A DNA stretch of 64,000 bases from Streptomyces brevispora. GTDB taxonomy: Bacteria; Actinomycetota; Actinomycetes; Streptomycetales; Streptomycetaceae. Positions 35,276 through 45,484 of this stretch are shown here, piece after piece; within the stretch, counting starts at the first letter, position 1; each line of letters opens with the position of its first letter. The stretch is taken from positions 2,232,001-2,296,000 of the forward strand of contig NZ_VIWW01000001.1 in assembly GCF_007829885.1 (NCBI RefSeq), given 5' to 3'. The notes beneath the pieces were generated by a model. It searched no databases. It had not been told where the DNA came from and saw only the letters and a program-made list of their open reading frames with translations. A program made the translations under genes and the position numbers.

Positions 35276-37045
35276 TCACACCTTCTCTGTGCGGCGGATG
35301 TGTTCCGGGGCGGTTCTGCGTACATAGCTGCGGAGCAGTTCATGGACCCGGTACGGGCCCGGCGGGCCGTCCTCCAGCAGTCCGGCGTCGGCCAGCTGTT
35401 CCAGGACCGTCTCGGTCACGGCCGGGCTGTCTTCGGGGGCGAAGGTGTCCCCCGGCGCCGCCGCGACCCGCTGGAACGCCTCGGACAGCCGGGGTCCCAG
35501 CCGGTTCAGCGCGCCGTCGAGCAGGGCCCGCACGGAGATGTCCGGCGAGTCCGTCAGGGTGAGCCGGGCCAGCGGGTCCTCGCCCAGCCAGCCGACGGCG
35601 TCGGCGAGCCGCAGCCCCGGCCGGGTCAGCAGCCGGGCCGTCAGGATCCGCAGGGCGAAGGGGAAGTGCCCGCACAGCCGGGCGAGGCGGTGCGCCGCGT
35701 CCGGTTCCTCCTCGACCCGCTCGGCACCGAGCACCGACAGCAGCAGGGCGTACGACTCCGCCTCGGTGAAGGCGGTGAGCCGGTGCACCCATCCGCCGTG
35801 GGTGGCGATGAGCCCGGCGAGCCCCATCCGGCTGGTCGTGATCACGGCCCCCTGCGCGCCGGCGATCGCGGGCAGCAGCGGGCGCACCTGATCGGCGTCG
35901 ACCACGTCGTCCAGGACCAGCAGGACGCGTTCGCCGTCCGGCCCGGCCCGCAAGGCGTCGGACACCTCCGCGGCGATGTCGTCGGACCGGCGCGCCCCGC
36001 CGTCCGGACGGGTCATCGGCACCAGCCACCGGCCGCCGGGGAAGGCGTCCCGCACGAGGTGCGCCACATGGTGCGCGAGCGCCGACTTGCCGATGCCGGG
36101 CGGCCCCGACACCAGGACGGTGAGCGGGTGCGGGGCCTCTTCGCCGGGTTCGGCGGGGGCGGTGAGCCGGGCCACCATGGCGGCGGTCTCGGCCTCCCGG
36201 CCGGTGAAGTTGGGCACGGCGGGCACCGGACCGGCACCGCGGTCGGTGGCTGCCCCGGCCTCGGCGGTGCGCACCGGGGCGGCGGCCGGGCCGTGCCCCG
36301 TGCCGAGGTCCTCACCCCGCAGGATCGCCAGCTCCAGCTGCTGGAGGGCGGGCGACGGGTCGACTCCCAGCTCGTCCAGCAGGAACGCCTTGACCCTGCG
36401 GTACTCGGCAAGGGCCTGCGACTGGCGCCCCGTTCGGTAAAGGGCCTCGATCAACTGCTCGTGGAGCCGTTCGTTCTCCGGGTACGCCCGGGTGGCGGAC
36501 CAGAGTTCGACCAGCGCCTCCCCGCAGCGTCCCAGCCGCAGCAGCAGATCGCAGACCCGCTCCACGCTGCGCAGCCGCTCCTCCGCCAGGCGGGGGACCT
36601 CGTCCCGGTGCAGCACGTCGGAGCGCACATTAGTCAGCAGCGAGCCCTGCCAGAGCGACAGCGCGTCCTTCAGGGTGCTGAGCTCCGCGTCCGGGTCGTC
36701 CGACAGGGTCACCGCCCGGCGCACCTGGTCCCGGAAGCCGAGCAGGTCCAGCGTGTGCGGCGCGGCGGTGATCCGGTAGCCGCCGGGCACGGCCTCGATC
36801 ACCGTCCCGGTCACACCGTGCCGGGTGAAGAGCCGGCGCAGCCGCAGTACACAGGTCTGCAGGGCGGCCTTGGCGGTGACGGGCTGTTCCTCGCCCCACA
36901 CGGCCCGCTGGAGGTATTCGGCGGAGACCACGGTGTTGGCGTGCAGCAGCAGCGCGGCCAGCAGGACGGTCGGCTTCGACGGCTGGAGCACCACGGCCTC
37001 GTGGCCGTCCGCGAGGGTCAGCGGCCCGAGCAGCTGGAACCGCAT
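35276..37045 (-). CDS. SARP-family activator with NB-ARC ATPase domain (AfsR-like)
   Basis: 589 residues from ATG 37045. N-terminal OmpR-type DNA-binding domain (MRFQLLGPLTLADGHEAVVL; VWGEEQPVTAKAALQTCVLR; IEAVPGGYRI), bacterial transcriptional activation domain (ERLRSVERVCDLLLRLGR...YRTGRQSQALAEYRRVKAFL), then an NB-ARC-like ATPase with Walker A VSGPPGIGKSALAHH near residue 325, Walker B VLLVLDDVVDAD and sensor VITTSRMGLAG. The tetratricopeptide part of full AfsR is absent. SARPs activate antibiotic clusters by binding direct heptamer repeats. It is the first gene of the RiPP operon, 4 bp before the ThiF-like gene, and so likely the pathway activator. Confidence 0.95.
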   Translation of the reverse strand: MRFQLLGPLTLADGHEAVVLQPSKPTVLLAALLLHANTVVSAEYLQRAVWGEEQPVTAKAALQTCVLRLRRLFTRHGVTGTVIEAVPGGYRITAAPHTLDLLGFRDQVRRAVTLSDDPDAELSTLKDALSLWQGSLLTNVRSDVLHRDEVPRLAEERLRSVERVCDLLLRLGRCGEALVELWSATRAYPENERLHEQLIEALYRTGRQSQALAEYRRVKAFLLDELGVDPSPALQQLELAILRGEDLGTGHGPAAAPVRTAEAGAATDRGAGPVPAVPNFTGREAETAAMVARLTAPAEPGEEAPHPLTVLVSGPPGIGKSALAHHVAHLVRDAFPGGRWLVPMTRPDGGARRSDDIAAEVSDALRAGPDGERVLLVLDDVVDADQVRPLLPAIAGAQGAVITTSRMGLAGLIATHGGWVHRLTAFTEAESYALLLSVLGAERVEEEPDAAHRLARLCGHFPFALRILTARLLTRPGLRLADAVGWLGEDPLARLTLTDSPDISVRALLDGALNRLGPRLSEAFQRVAAAPGDTFAPEDSPAVTETVLEQLADAGLLEDGPPGPYRVHELLRSYVRRTAPEHIRRTEKV

Positions 37046-37366
37046 CACGGCCGCCTACTCCCAGCCGTTGGCCGGCTCGTGCTCCCGGCCGGGCACGACG
37101 GGAACGGGGGCTGCGGAAACGGGGGCCGCGGAAGTGCGGGCCGCGAGAAAGGCCGCGGGGTGTGCGGCACCGTCCGGCTGCCGCGAAAGCGAGGACCTGG
37201 ACACGATTCCCTCCGGCGGTTGCGTACGGCCGGGGGTTCCCGGCAGCACGACGATGCCAGCGGGCAGCGGGAAGGGGTCCGTGCCGCCGTGTCAGCTTGC
37301 TGCACGGCCGCGGCAGCTTCGTGCAGCCCGCTCGAAGAGGCGCGGGGGTACGTCCCGTCCGCCCCC

Positions 37367-37410
37367 GGTACGTCCCTGATGCGTCCCCGATGCGTCCCTG
37401 GTACGCATCG
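37367..37410. promoter_or_regulatory. 11-bp-period direct repeats upstream of the SARP gene
   Basis: Consecutive units GGTACGTCCCT, GATGCGTCCCC, GATGCGTCCCT and a diverged GGTACGCATCG follow each other at exactly 11 bp, about 320-365 bp upstream of the SARP start. SARP operators are known to be heptamer direct repeats at 11-bp period, so this may be an autoregulatory or operon control site. The rest of the 37046-37471 gap holds no gene I can support. Confidence 0.45.
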
Positions 37411-37471
37411 CTGCGCACCTCGTACGCACCGGTGGGAGGGCGGCTGTGCGCGGGTGTCCGCGGACACGGAT

Positions 37472-37509
37472 CCGGCCCCGGGGCGTTTGGAGGAACGTCC
37501 CGGGGCCGG
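37472..37509. terminator. Terminator of the MacB-type ABC transporter operon
   Basis: A 15-bp stem with one mismatch (CCGGCCCCGGGGCGT / ACGTCCCGGGGCCGG) and an 8-base loop lies about 30 bases after the permease stop on the minus strand. Confidence 0.75.
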
Positions 37510-37538
37510 AGGTGTTTCAGTCTACGGTGAGCGCCGCC

Positions 37539-40118
37539 TCACCCGTCCGTGGCGATGGCGTTCAGGACGTTCATCCGGCCGGCCCGGAACGCCGGGACCA
37601 GCGCGGCGAACAGTCCGACGAAGGCCGAGGCGACGAAGACCGTGATGATGGTCGGCCACGGGATCTCCAGGACGCCGAAGCCCTCCAGGGCCAGCAGCTT
37701 CTGGGCCGAGGTGCCCCAGCCCATTCCGAGGCCGAGGCCGAGCAGCGCGCCGAACAGGGCGATGACCACGGACTCCAGCCTGATCATCCGGCGCAGCTGG
37801 CGGCGGGAGAGGCCGATGGCGCGCATCAGGCCGATCTCGCGGGTCCGCTCGACGACCGAGAGGGCCAGGGTGTTCACGACTCCGAGGACCGCGACGATGA
37901 TCGCCAGGGCGAGCAGGCCGTACACGATGTTCAGGAGCTGGCCGATCTGGTCCTTCAGGCTCTGCTTGAAGTCGGCCTGGTTCTGCACCTTGTACTGCGG
38001 GTACGGGGCGAGTGAGCTCTTGAGGGCGGCGTACGCCTCCTTCTCCTTGCCGTCCCGCGCCTTGGCGAACATGATCAGGTTCTTGGGCATCTTGTCGGCG
38101 GGGACGTACCGCTGGGCCGTCGTGGTGTTCATGTACATGGAGCCCTGGTCCACGCTCGTGTCGTCCGAGGTGATCGCGGCGACCTTCAGCTTCGCCGTGG
38201 CACCCGCCTTGAACGCGACGGTGATCGTGTCACCGACCTTGATCCCGTGCGCGGTGGCGTAGCCGTCGCCGACCGACATCGCGTCCTTGCCGTAGGCCGC
38301 GGGCAGGTCACCGGCGACGGTCTCGCGCCGCAGGTCCTGCGGGTACGTCGGGTCGGCGGCGGTGACGTGCTGGTCCGTCGTCGAACCGTCGGGGTTGGTG
38401 AGCTTCGCGCCGAGGACCTTGTAGTTCGTGACGTGTTCGATGCCGGGTGCGGTCGTCAGCGCCTCGGCGGCCTGCGGGACGATCAGCTGGCCGTTGGACG
38501 ACTGCATGATGAAGTCCGCGCCCACCGACTTGTCCAGCTCGTCGGTGGCCGAGGCGACCATCGAGGAGCCCACCACCGAGAGGCAGGCCACCAGCGCGAG
38601 GCCGATCATCAGCGCCGCACCGGTCGCTCCGGTGCGCCGCGGGTTGCGCAGCGCGTTGCGCTCCGCCAGCCGGCCGACCGGGCCGAACAGCCGCAGTACG
38701 ATGACGCTGAGGGCCCGCACCACGACACCGGCGAGCAGCGGGCCGATCACGATGAAGCCGATGAGGGTGAGGACCACGCCCAGGCCGAGGAAGAGCGAGC
38801 CGTCGCTCGCCTTGTCCGCCTGCGCGGTCGCCCACAGGGCCGCCGCGCCCGATCCGGTGAGGACCAGGCCGATTCCGGCCCTGAGCCAACCCGACTTGGC
38901 GTCCGCCGGGGTCCCGGAGTCGCGCAGGGCGGCCATCGGGGAGACCTTGCCGGCCCGGCGGGCCGGCAGGTACGCGGCGAGCACGGTCACGACGATGCCG
39001 AGCGCGAGCCCGATCACCGGGGTAGTCCAGGCGACGGTGAGGTCCTGGGTGGACAGCTCCATGCCGACGGCGCCCATGACCTTCATCAGCCCGACGGCGA
39101 GGCCGACCCCGGCGGCGACGCCGAGGAGGGATCCGACGATGCCCAGGAGCACCGCCTCCAGCAGCACGGACCGGTTGACCTGCTTGCGGCTGGAGCCGAT
39201 GGCCCGCATCAGGCCGATCTCGCGGGTGCGCTGGGCGACCAGCATCGAGAAGGTGTTGACGATCAGGAAGATGCCGACGAGGAAGGCGATCCCGGCGAAG
39301 CCGAGCATCGCGTACTTCATGACGTCGAGGAACGAGCCCATGGAGTCCTTGTTGGCGTCCGCGGCCTCCTGCTGGGTCTGGAGCTTGTACGCGGCCGAGC
39401 CGTCCAGGGCGGTGGCGACGTTCCGCTTCAACGTGCCGTCGTCGACACCGGGTTCGGCGGTGACGGAGACATGGGTGAAGACGTCGGGGCGGCCGAGCAG
39501 CTTCTGCTGGGCGGTGGCCGTGTCGAGGTAGACGATCGCGGCGCCCGGGTTGGTGACCTTGAAGGCGGCGATGCCGCTGATCCTCGCCCTGATGTCGCCG
39601 GTGACGGCGATGGTGCGCAGCTCGTCGCCGATCTTCAGGTGGTGCTTCTCGGCGGTGTCGGCGTCGATCATCACCTCGGTCGGGCCGCGCGGGGCGTGGC
39701 CGGAGGTGATCTCCATCGAGCGCAGGTCGTTGTTCGTCCAGTTGCCGGCGATCGTCGGGGCTCCGGTCTCGGAGCCCATGTTCTTGTTGTGGCTGTCGAC
39801 GACGGTGACGGCCATGCTGGAGACGGCGCCCTCGGCGTCCTTCACCCCGTCGGCCTTGGCGACCCGGGCGACGACGGAGGCGGGCAGCGATTCGGGCTTG
39901 CCGTTCTGCGGGGTTTCGTCGGTCCTGGCGGACTTCGGGATGACGGTGACATCGGCCGAGGTCGCGGCGAAGAGCTTGTCGAACGTGGTGTTCATCGTGT
40001 CGGTGAAGACGAGCGTGCCGCACACGAACGCCACCGACAGCAGGACGGCGACGGCGGAGAGCGCCATCCGGCCCTTGTGCGCGAAGAAGTTGCGCATCGA
40101 GGTCTTCCAGACGGTCAT
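37539..40118 (-). CDS. MacB/FtsX-type ABC transporter permease
   Basis: 859 residues; ATG 40118 overlaps the stop of the ATPase gene (ATGA). Two FtsX-type permease modules, each with an extracytoplasmic MacB-PCD-like domain. The N-terminal helix (MALSAVAVLLSVAFVCGTLV) leads to a large outer domain, then three helices with the conserved QRTREIGLMRAIGSSRKQV; the second module repeats this with VERTREIGLMRAIGLSRRQL near the C-terminus. Such transporters do mechanical work or export of lipids, peptides or drugs rather than import. I recall this pair (SCO3110/SCO3111-like) as near mfd in other Streptomyces, so it is probably core genome, not part of the RiPP cluster. Confidence 0.93.
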   Translation of the reverse strand: MTVWKTSMRNFFAHKGRMALSAVAVLLSVAFVCGTLVFTDTMNTTFDKLFAATSADVTVIPKSARTDETPQNGKPESLPASVVARVAKADGVKDAEGAVSSMAVTVVDSHNKNMGSETGAPTIAGNWTNNDLRSMEITSGHAPRGPTEVMIDADTAEKHHLKIGDELRTIAVTGDIRARISGIAAFKVTNPGAAIVYLDTATAQQKLLGRPDVFTHVSVTAEPGVDDGTLKRNVATALDGSAAYKLQTQQEAADANKDSMGSFLDVMKYAMLGFAGIAFLVGIFLIVNTFSMLVAQRTREIGLMRAIGSSRKQVNRSVLLEAVLLGIVGSLLGVAAGVGLAVGLMKVMGAVGMELSTQDLTVAWTTPVIGLALGIVVTVLAAYLPARRAGKVSPMAALRDSGTPADAKSGWLRAGIGLVLTGSGAAALWATAQADKASDGSLFLGLGVVLTLIGFIVIGPLLAGVVVRALSVIVLRLFGPVGRLAERNALRNPRRTGATGAALMIGLALVACLSVVGSSMVASATDELDKSVGADFIMQSSNGQLIVPQAAEALTTAPGIEHVTNYKVLGAKLTNPDGSTTDQHVTAADPTYPQDLRRETVAGDLPAAYGKDAMSVGDGYATAHGIKVGDTITVAFKAGATAKLKVAAITSDDTSVDQGSMYMNTTTAQRYVPADKMPKNLIMFAKARDGKEKEAYAALKSSLAPYPQYKVQNQADFKQSLKDQIGQLLNIVYGLLALAIIVAVLGVVNTLALSVVERTREIGLMRAIGLSRRQLRRMIRLESVVIALFGALLGLGLGMGWGTSAQKLLALEGFGVLEIPWPTIITVFVASAFVGLFAALVPAFRAGRMNVLNAIATDG

Positions 40119-40903
40119 GAGGTCCGCCCGCGCGCGTCGAAGTCCTTCATCCGGTCGAGCACCTGGTCGGCGGTCGGGTTGAGCATCTCGTCGACGATGC
40201 GGCCGTCCGCGAGGTACAGCACCCGGTCCGCGTAGGAGGCGGCGACCGGGTCGTGGGTGACCATGACGATGGTCTGGCCCAGCTCGTCGACGGACTTGCG
40301 CAGGAAGTCGAGCACCTCGGCGCCGGCCCGTGAGTCCAGGTTCCCGGTCGGCTCGTCACCGAAGATGATCTCCGGCTGGCCGGCGAGCGCCCGCGCCACC
40401 GCGACGCGCTGCTGCTGGCCGCCGGAGAGCTCGGTCGGCCGGTGCTTGAGCCGGTCGGAGAGGCCCACGGTCTCCACGACCTGCCGCAGCCAGGCGGCGT
40501 CCGGCTTGCGGCCCGCGATGTCCATCGGCAGCGTGATGTTCTCCAGCGCGTTGAGCGTCGGCAGGAGGTTGAACGCCTGGAAGATGAACCCGATGCGGTC
40601 GCGCCGGAGTTGGGTGAGCTTCTTGTCCTTGAGGCCGGTGATCTCGGTCTCGGCGAGGTGGATCTGGCCGGACGTCACGGTGTCCAGGCCGGCCAGGCAG
40701 TGCATCAGTGTCGACTTGCCGGAGCCGGACGGGCCCATGATGGCCGTGAACTGGCCGCGGGCGATGTCCACGTCGACGTGGTCGAGCGCGACGACCCGGG
40801 TCTCCCCCGCCCCGTACGCCTTGACGACCTGCCGCGCTCGCGCAGCAACAGCCGTACGCCTTCCAGTGCCCCCGTGCCTGGGAATGGTTACAGCCGTTGT
40901 CAC
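40115..40903 (-). CDS. MacB/LolD-type ABC transporter ATPase
   Basis: 262 residues from GTG 40903, with AGGAGAT about 6 bases upstream. Complete ATPase domain: Walker A MGPSGSGKSTLMH near residue 57, Q-loop FIFQAFNLLPTLNALEN (typical of LolD/MacB), signature LSGGQQQRVAVARAL, Walker B EIIFGDEPTGNLDS and H-loop VTHDPVAASYADR. It is coupled to the FtsX-type permease by ATGA overlap and energises that transporter. Confidence 0.96.
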   Translation of the reverse strand: MTTAVTIPRHGGTGRRTAVAARARQVVKAYGAGETRVVALDHVDVDIARGQFTAIMGPSGSGKSTLMHCLAGLDTVTSGQIHLAETEITGLKDKKLTQLRRDRIGFIFQAFNLLPTLNALENITLPMDIAGRKPDAAWLRQVVETVGLSDRLKHRPTELSGGQQQRVAVARALAGQPEIIFGDEPTGNLDSRAGAEVLDFLRKSVDELGQTIVMVTHDPVAASYADRVLYLADGRIVDEMLNPTADQVLDRMKDFDARGRTS

Positions 40904-41365
40904 GGTTTATCTCCTATGTCCGTCAGCGCCTTGTTGTCGCTGCTCGCTCTGAGTCTGCTGGTTGGAGGGGGTCCGGCGCGCTGGTGCCCAGCGCAGTCTT
41001 CGGGTGGGGTTTTCCCCACCCCGCCTCCTGCGGTCAGCCGCAATCGCGGTGCGTTCGCGCCGCTCTCGCAGTGCGTTCGCGTCGCATGAACCACGCTACG
41101 GAGAGGGCGGGGCCGGAGCGTCCTCCGCCGGGAGGAACGGCCCCTGGACAGAAGTAAGGAGCCACCCCTAGGGGTCTGATACCTGGGGCGGAGGGGTCTC
41201 TCAGGGACTGCACCCAGGGGTCCACGTCGCCGGGTGGAGCGGCACGGCGCTGCGGACGCGGGCGGGGCATCGGCGCCGGGGGCGGCGTCCGGCCGGTCCT
41301 GCCCGTCCTCCCGCGCCCGTCGTGGCGCGCGGCAGGCGCCGGGGCGGCGGGCCCCGGTCACCCGG
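40904..41365. other. Intergenic region between ABC operon and XRE gene
   Basis: 462 bp with no gene I can support. It holds a perfect hairpin GGGTGGGG-TTTT-CCCCACCC (41002-41021), a direct repeat GTGCGTTCGCG at 41049-41059 and 41071-41081 (22 bp apart, same helix face), and three AGGGGTC boxes around 41165-41220. It probably contains the promoter of the ABC operon and the end of the XRE transcript. Confidence 0.5.
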
Positions 41366-42046
41366 CTACGAGTGGTCCGGCAGCCGGGCCCAGAACCGGT
41401 TGACGATGTCGTCGATGTAGCTGCGTCCGTCCTCGCCGGAGGCGGTGGCGCCGCCGGCCCGGCTGAGGGTGGCGGCCATGAGGGCCTGGTACTCGTGCTG
41501 CATGGCGTTCAAGGGGTCCCGCAGCTCACGGCGGTCCATGGAGAGGAGCTTCGCGATGGCGCGGACGTGCGCCTGCCAGCGGGTGGAGACGGCTTCGGTG
41601 AGGAGTCGGGCGAGTTCGTCCTCGAGCCCGGTGATCGCGATGTAGTCGCGTGGGGGCAGGCCCAGGAGGCTGCCGAGTCTGAGGGACTGCCCTTGGTCAC
41701 CGGTCCACTGACCGGTTTCCTCCATCGCGTGGTAGGCGGCGATGTTCAGGCCGGTGCCGCGTGCGACGTCCTCGGGGGAGATACCGCGGGCGATGCGGTG
41801 TTCGCGCAAGGTACCGGGCCTGCCCATGAGTTCACTGGGGTGACACCACAGGGCGCCGGCCAGGGCGATGAGTTCGTTCGCGCTCGGCAGATGGGTGCCG
41901 CGTTCCCATGCGGCGACGTGTTCGGGGGCGATGTAGGACATGTCGAAGGAGGCCCGCATGGCGTAGGCGACGTGACCGGGGGCCATCCCGAGCTTTTCGC
42001 GCAGGGCGCGGGCCGCGCGTGCGTTGAAGGGGAGTGGTGGATGCAC
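41366..42046 (-). CDS. XRE-family helix-turn-helix regulator
   Basis: 226 residues from GTG 42046. Two HTH-like stretches are visible: an N-terminal one (ARALREKLGMAPGHVAYAM ... IAPEHVAAWERGTHLPSANEL, with IALAGALWCHPSELMG) typical of XRE/Cro proteins, and a second (LREHRIARGISPEDVARGTG...AYHAMEETGQW). The C-terminal half is helical without known domain. It is transcribed divergently from the NCS2 permease and may regulate it or itself. Target unknown. Confidence 0.8.
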   Translation of the reverse strand: MHPPLPFNARAARALREKLGMAPGHVAYAMRASFDMSYIAPEHVAAWERGTHLPSANELIALAGALWCHPSELMGRPGTLREHRIARGISPEDVARGTGLNIAAYHAMEETGQWTGDQGQSLRLGSLLGLPPRDYIAITGLEDELARLLTEAVSTRWQAHVRAIAKLLSMDRRELRDPLNAMQHEYQALMAATLSRAGGATASGEDGRSYIDDIVNRFWARLPDHS

Positions 42047-42323
42047 GCGCAGAGAGTAGGGGGGCTGTCACCGGAAAATCCATGGTCACTGTCGCCTGTC
42101 TCACGGTTTGGCGCGATAGGTCGCCGGTGATTCCGTAGGAACCGACAGAGGACTATTGGAATCGTCAACTACCCCTCAAGGCAGTGCGGTTGCCAACCAG
42201 ATCCCTCCGCGTATGATCCGCTCGCAAGGTGCCCTCCGCACGTTTGCGCGAATGCCTGTCACCCGCTTCAGGCGGCACCCGGTCACACCCTTCTATTTCA
42301 CTGCAGGCCCAGGAGAAACAGTC

Positions 42324-43769
<1,446 letters not shown>

Positions 43770-43786
43770 CCACGGGGCAAACGCGA

Positions 43787-43825
43787 CCGGGGTGGCCTCG
43801 TCCGCACTCGACGAGACCACCCCGG
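43787..43825. terminator. Bidirectional terminator between NCS2 permease and MFS genes
   Basis: A 16-bp stem with one mismatch (CCGGGGTGGCCTCGTC / GACGAGACCACCCCGG) and a 7-base loop between two convergent genes. Confidence 0.85.
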
Positions 43826-43855
43826 GGGCTGCGCGCACAGGGACGCGCGCCGGGA

Positions 43856-45313
43856 TCAGCTCCTGGCCGCGGCCACCTCCGGCGAGGCGGCCTCGTCGGC
43901 CTTCTCACCGGTGGCGGCGGACCCGCGAACGGCCGGGATGAACGCCGCGATCACCACCGCGACGACGGCGACACCGCAACCGAACAACAGGCCGGTACGG
44001 AACCCGGCCTCGGAGGTGAGGGTGAAGCCACCCGCCTCCGTGGTCATCTGCGAGAGGACCGCGCCGATCACGGCGGCGCCGATCGAGGTGCCGAGCGCGC
44101 GCATCAGGGTGTTGAACCCGTTGGCGGCGGCCGTCTCGGACGCCGGGACCGCGCTCATGATCAGGGCGGGCATCGCCCCGTAGGCGAGGCCGACACCGCT
44201 GCTGCTGACCATGAGGAACAGCATCAGGCCCCAGGCGGAGCCCATCAGGACAACGCCCAGTCCGTAGGCCGCGGCGATGACCAGCACACCGCAGATCAGC
44301 GTGAACTTCGGGCCGCGGGCGTCGGTGAGCTTCCCGCCGAACGGGGAGACCAGCATCATCATGATGCCGCCGGGGGCCATCCACAGACCCGCCGCGAGCA
44401 TGGACTGGCCCAGGCCGTAGCCGGTGGCCTCGGGGAACTGCAGCAGCTGCGGCGCGATCAGCATCCCGGCGTACATGCCGAAGCCGACGAAGAGCGACGC
44501 GATGTTGGTGATGAGCACCCGCGGGCGGGCCGTGGTGCGCAGGTCGACCAGCGGGTCCTTGGTCCGCAGTTCCCAGAACCCCCAGCCGATGAGCACCACG
44601 ACGGCGGCGACGAACAGTCCGAGCGTCGTCGTGGAGGTCCAGCCCCACTCGGCGCCCTTGGAGACGGCGAGGAGCAGGCAGACCAGACCGACGGCCAGGC
44701 CGAGGGCGCCGGGCACGTCGAAACGCTGCCCCTTGGCGCCGGCCGGGACGTCCGGGATCAGGAACCAGATCAGCGCGGAGATGGCGAGGGCCAGCACGGC
44801 GGAGCCCCAGAACAGCACCCGCCAGCTCGCGTACTGGGCGACCGCCGAGGCGATCGGCAGGCCGAGGGCGCCGCCGATGCCGAGCGAGGCGCTGACCAGG
44901 GCGATGGAGGAGCTCAGCTTCTCCTTCGGCACCACGTCACGCAGCAGAGCGATGCCGAGCGGCACCATGCCCATGCCCATCCCCTGCAGACCGCGCCCGA
45001 TGATCATGGGGACGACGGTGGACGCGAGGGCGCACACCACGGAACCGACGAACAGCGGCACCGCGCACACGAGCAGCATCCGGCGCTTGCCCAGCAGGTC
45101 ACCCAGCCGTCCCGATACCGGCACGCACACCGCAGAGACCAGCAGGGTGACGGTGATCACCCAAGTGGCGTTGGAGGAAGTCGTGTTGAGGAGCTGCGGC
45201 AGCTCCGCGATGAGCGGGGTGACCAGGGTCTGCATGACCGCCGCCACGGTGCCGGCGAAGGCGAGCGTGGCGACCACACCGCCCGTTCTGGCTGACGGAT
45301 GGGGGGCATCCAT
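43856..45313 (-). CDS. MFS drug transporter, DHA2 family (14 TM, EmrB/QacA-like)
   Basis: 485 residues from ATG 45313 with AAGGAG about 9 bases upstream. Proton-driven efflux pump. Family signs: start GGVVATLAFAGTVAAVMQTL, motif A SGRLGDLLGKRRMLL after helix 2, motif C-like IALVSASLGIGGALGLPIAS in helix 5, a long central region and about 14 hydrophobic segments. It is divergent from a MarR-type regulator whose likely operator lies in the shared promoter, so expression is probably induced by a ligand of that regulator. Confidence 0.93.
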   Translation of the reverse strand: MDAPHPSARTGGVVATLAFAGTVAAVMQTLVTPLIAELPQLLNTTSSNATWVITVTLLVSAVCVPVSGRLGDLLGKRRMLLVCAVPLFVGSVVCALASTVVPMIIGRGLQGMGMGMVPLGIALLRDVVPKEKLSSSIALVSASLGIGGALGLPIASAVAQYASWRVLFWGSAVLALAISALIWFLIPDVPAGAKGQRFDVPGALGLAVGLVCLLLAVSKGAEWGWTSTTTLGLFVAAVVVLIGWGFWELRTKDPLVDLRTTARPRVLITNIASLFVGFGMYAGMLIAPQLLQFPEATGYGLGQSMLAAGLWMAPGGIMMMLVSPFGGKLTDARGPKFTLICGVLVIAAAYGLGVVLMGSAWGLMLFLMVSSSGVGLAYGAMPALIMSAVPASETAAANGFNTLMRALGTSIGAAVIGAVLSQMTTEAGGFTLTSEAGFRTGLLFGCGVAVVAVVIAAFIPAVRGSAATGEKADEAASPEVAAARS

Positions 45314-45359
45314 GAAGAGGAACTCCTTGGGGTCGTTGTCTCGTCCGCCGAATAGCGAT

Positions 45360-45391
45360 GTGCATCGTACACGCCGAATGTGTCGTACACA
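45360..45391. promoter_or_regulatory. MarR-type operator between MFS and marR genes
   Basis: The divergent region contains the palindrome TGTGT-CGT-ACACA (45379-45391) and, 19 bp before it, a related imperfect copy GTGCATCGTACAC (45360-45372). Placement 45-95 bp from both starts fits an autoregulated MarR operator covering both promoters. Confidence 0.55.
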
Positions 45392-45484
45392 CCACATGGC
45401 TTGTGCACGCTGCATGAGAGCATGAGCCGGCGTTCAAGACCCCACGTGCAACCGATCCCGGCGCAGGAGCAGGAGGCCGCAGAC

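Noticed and set aside
37055..37249. Possible 64-residue peptide gene just upstream of the SARP gene
   Set aside because: No ribosome binding site and a Pro/Ala/Arg-rich sequence without Cys-rich core; not a second RiPP precursor.
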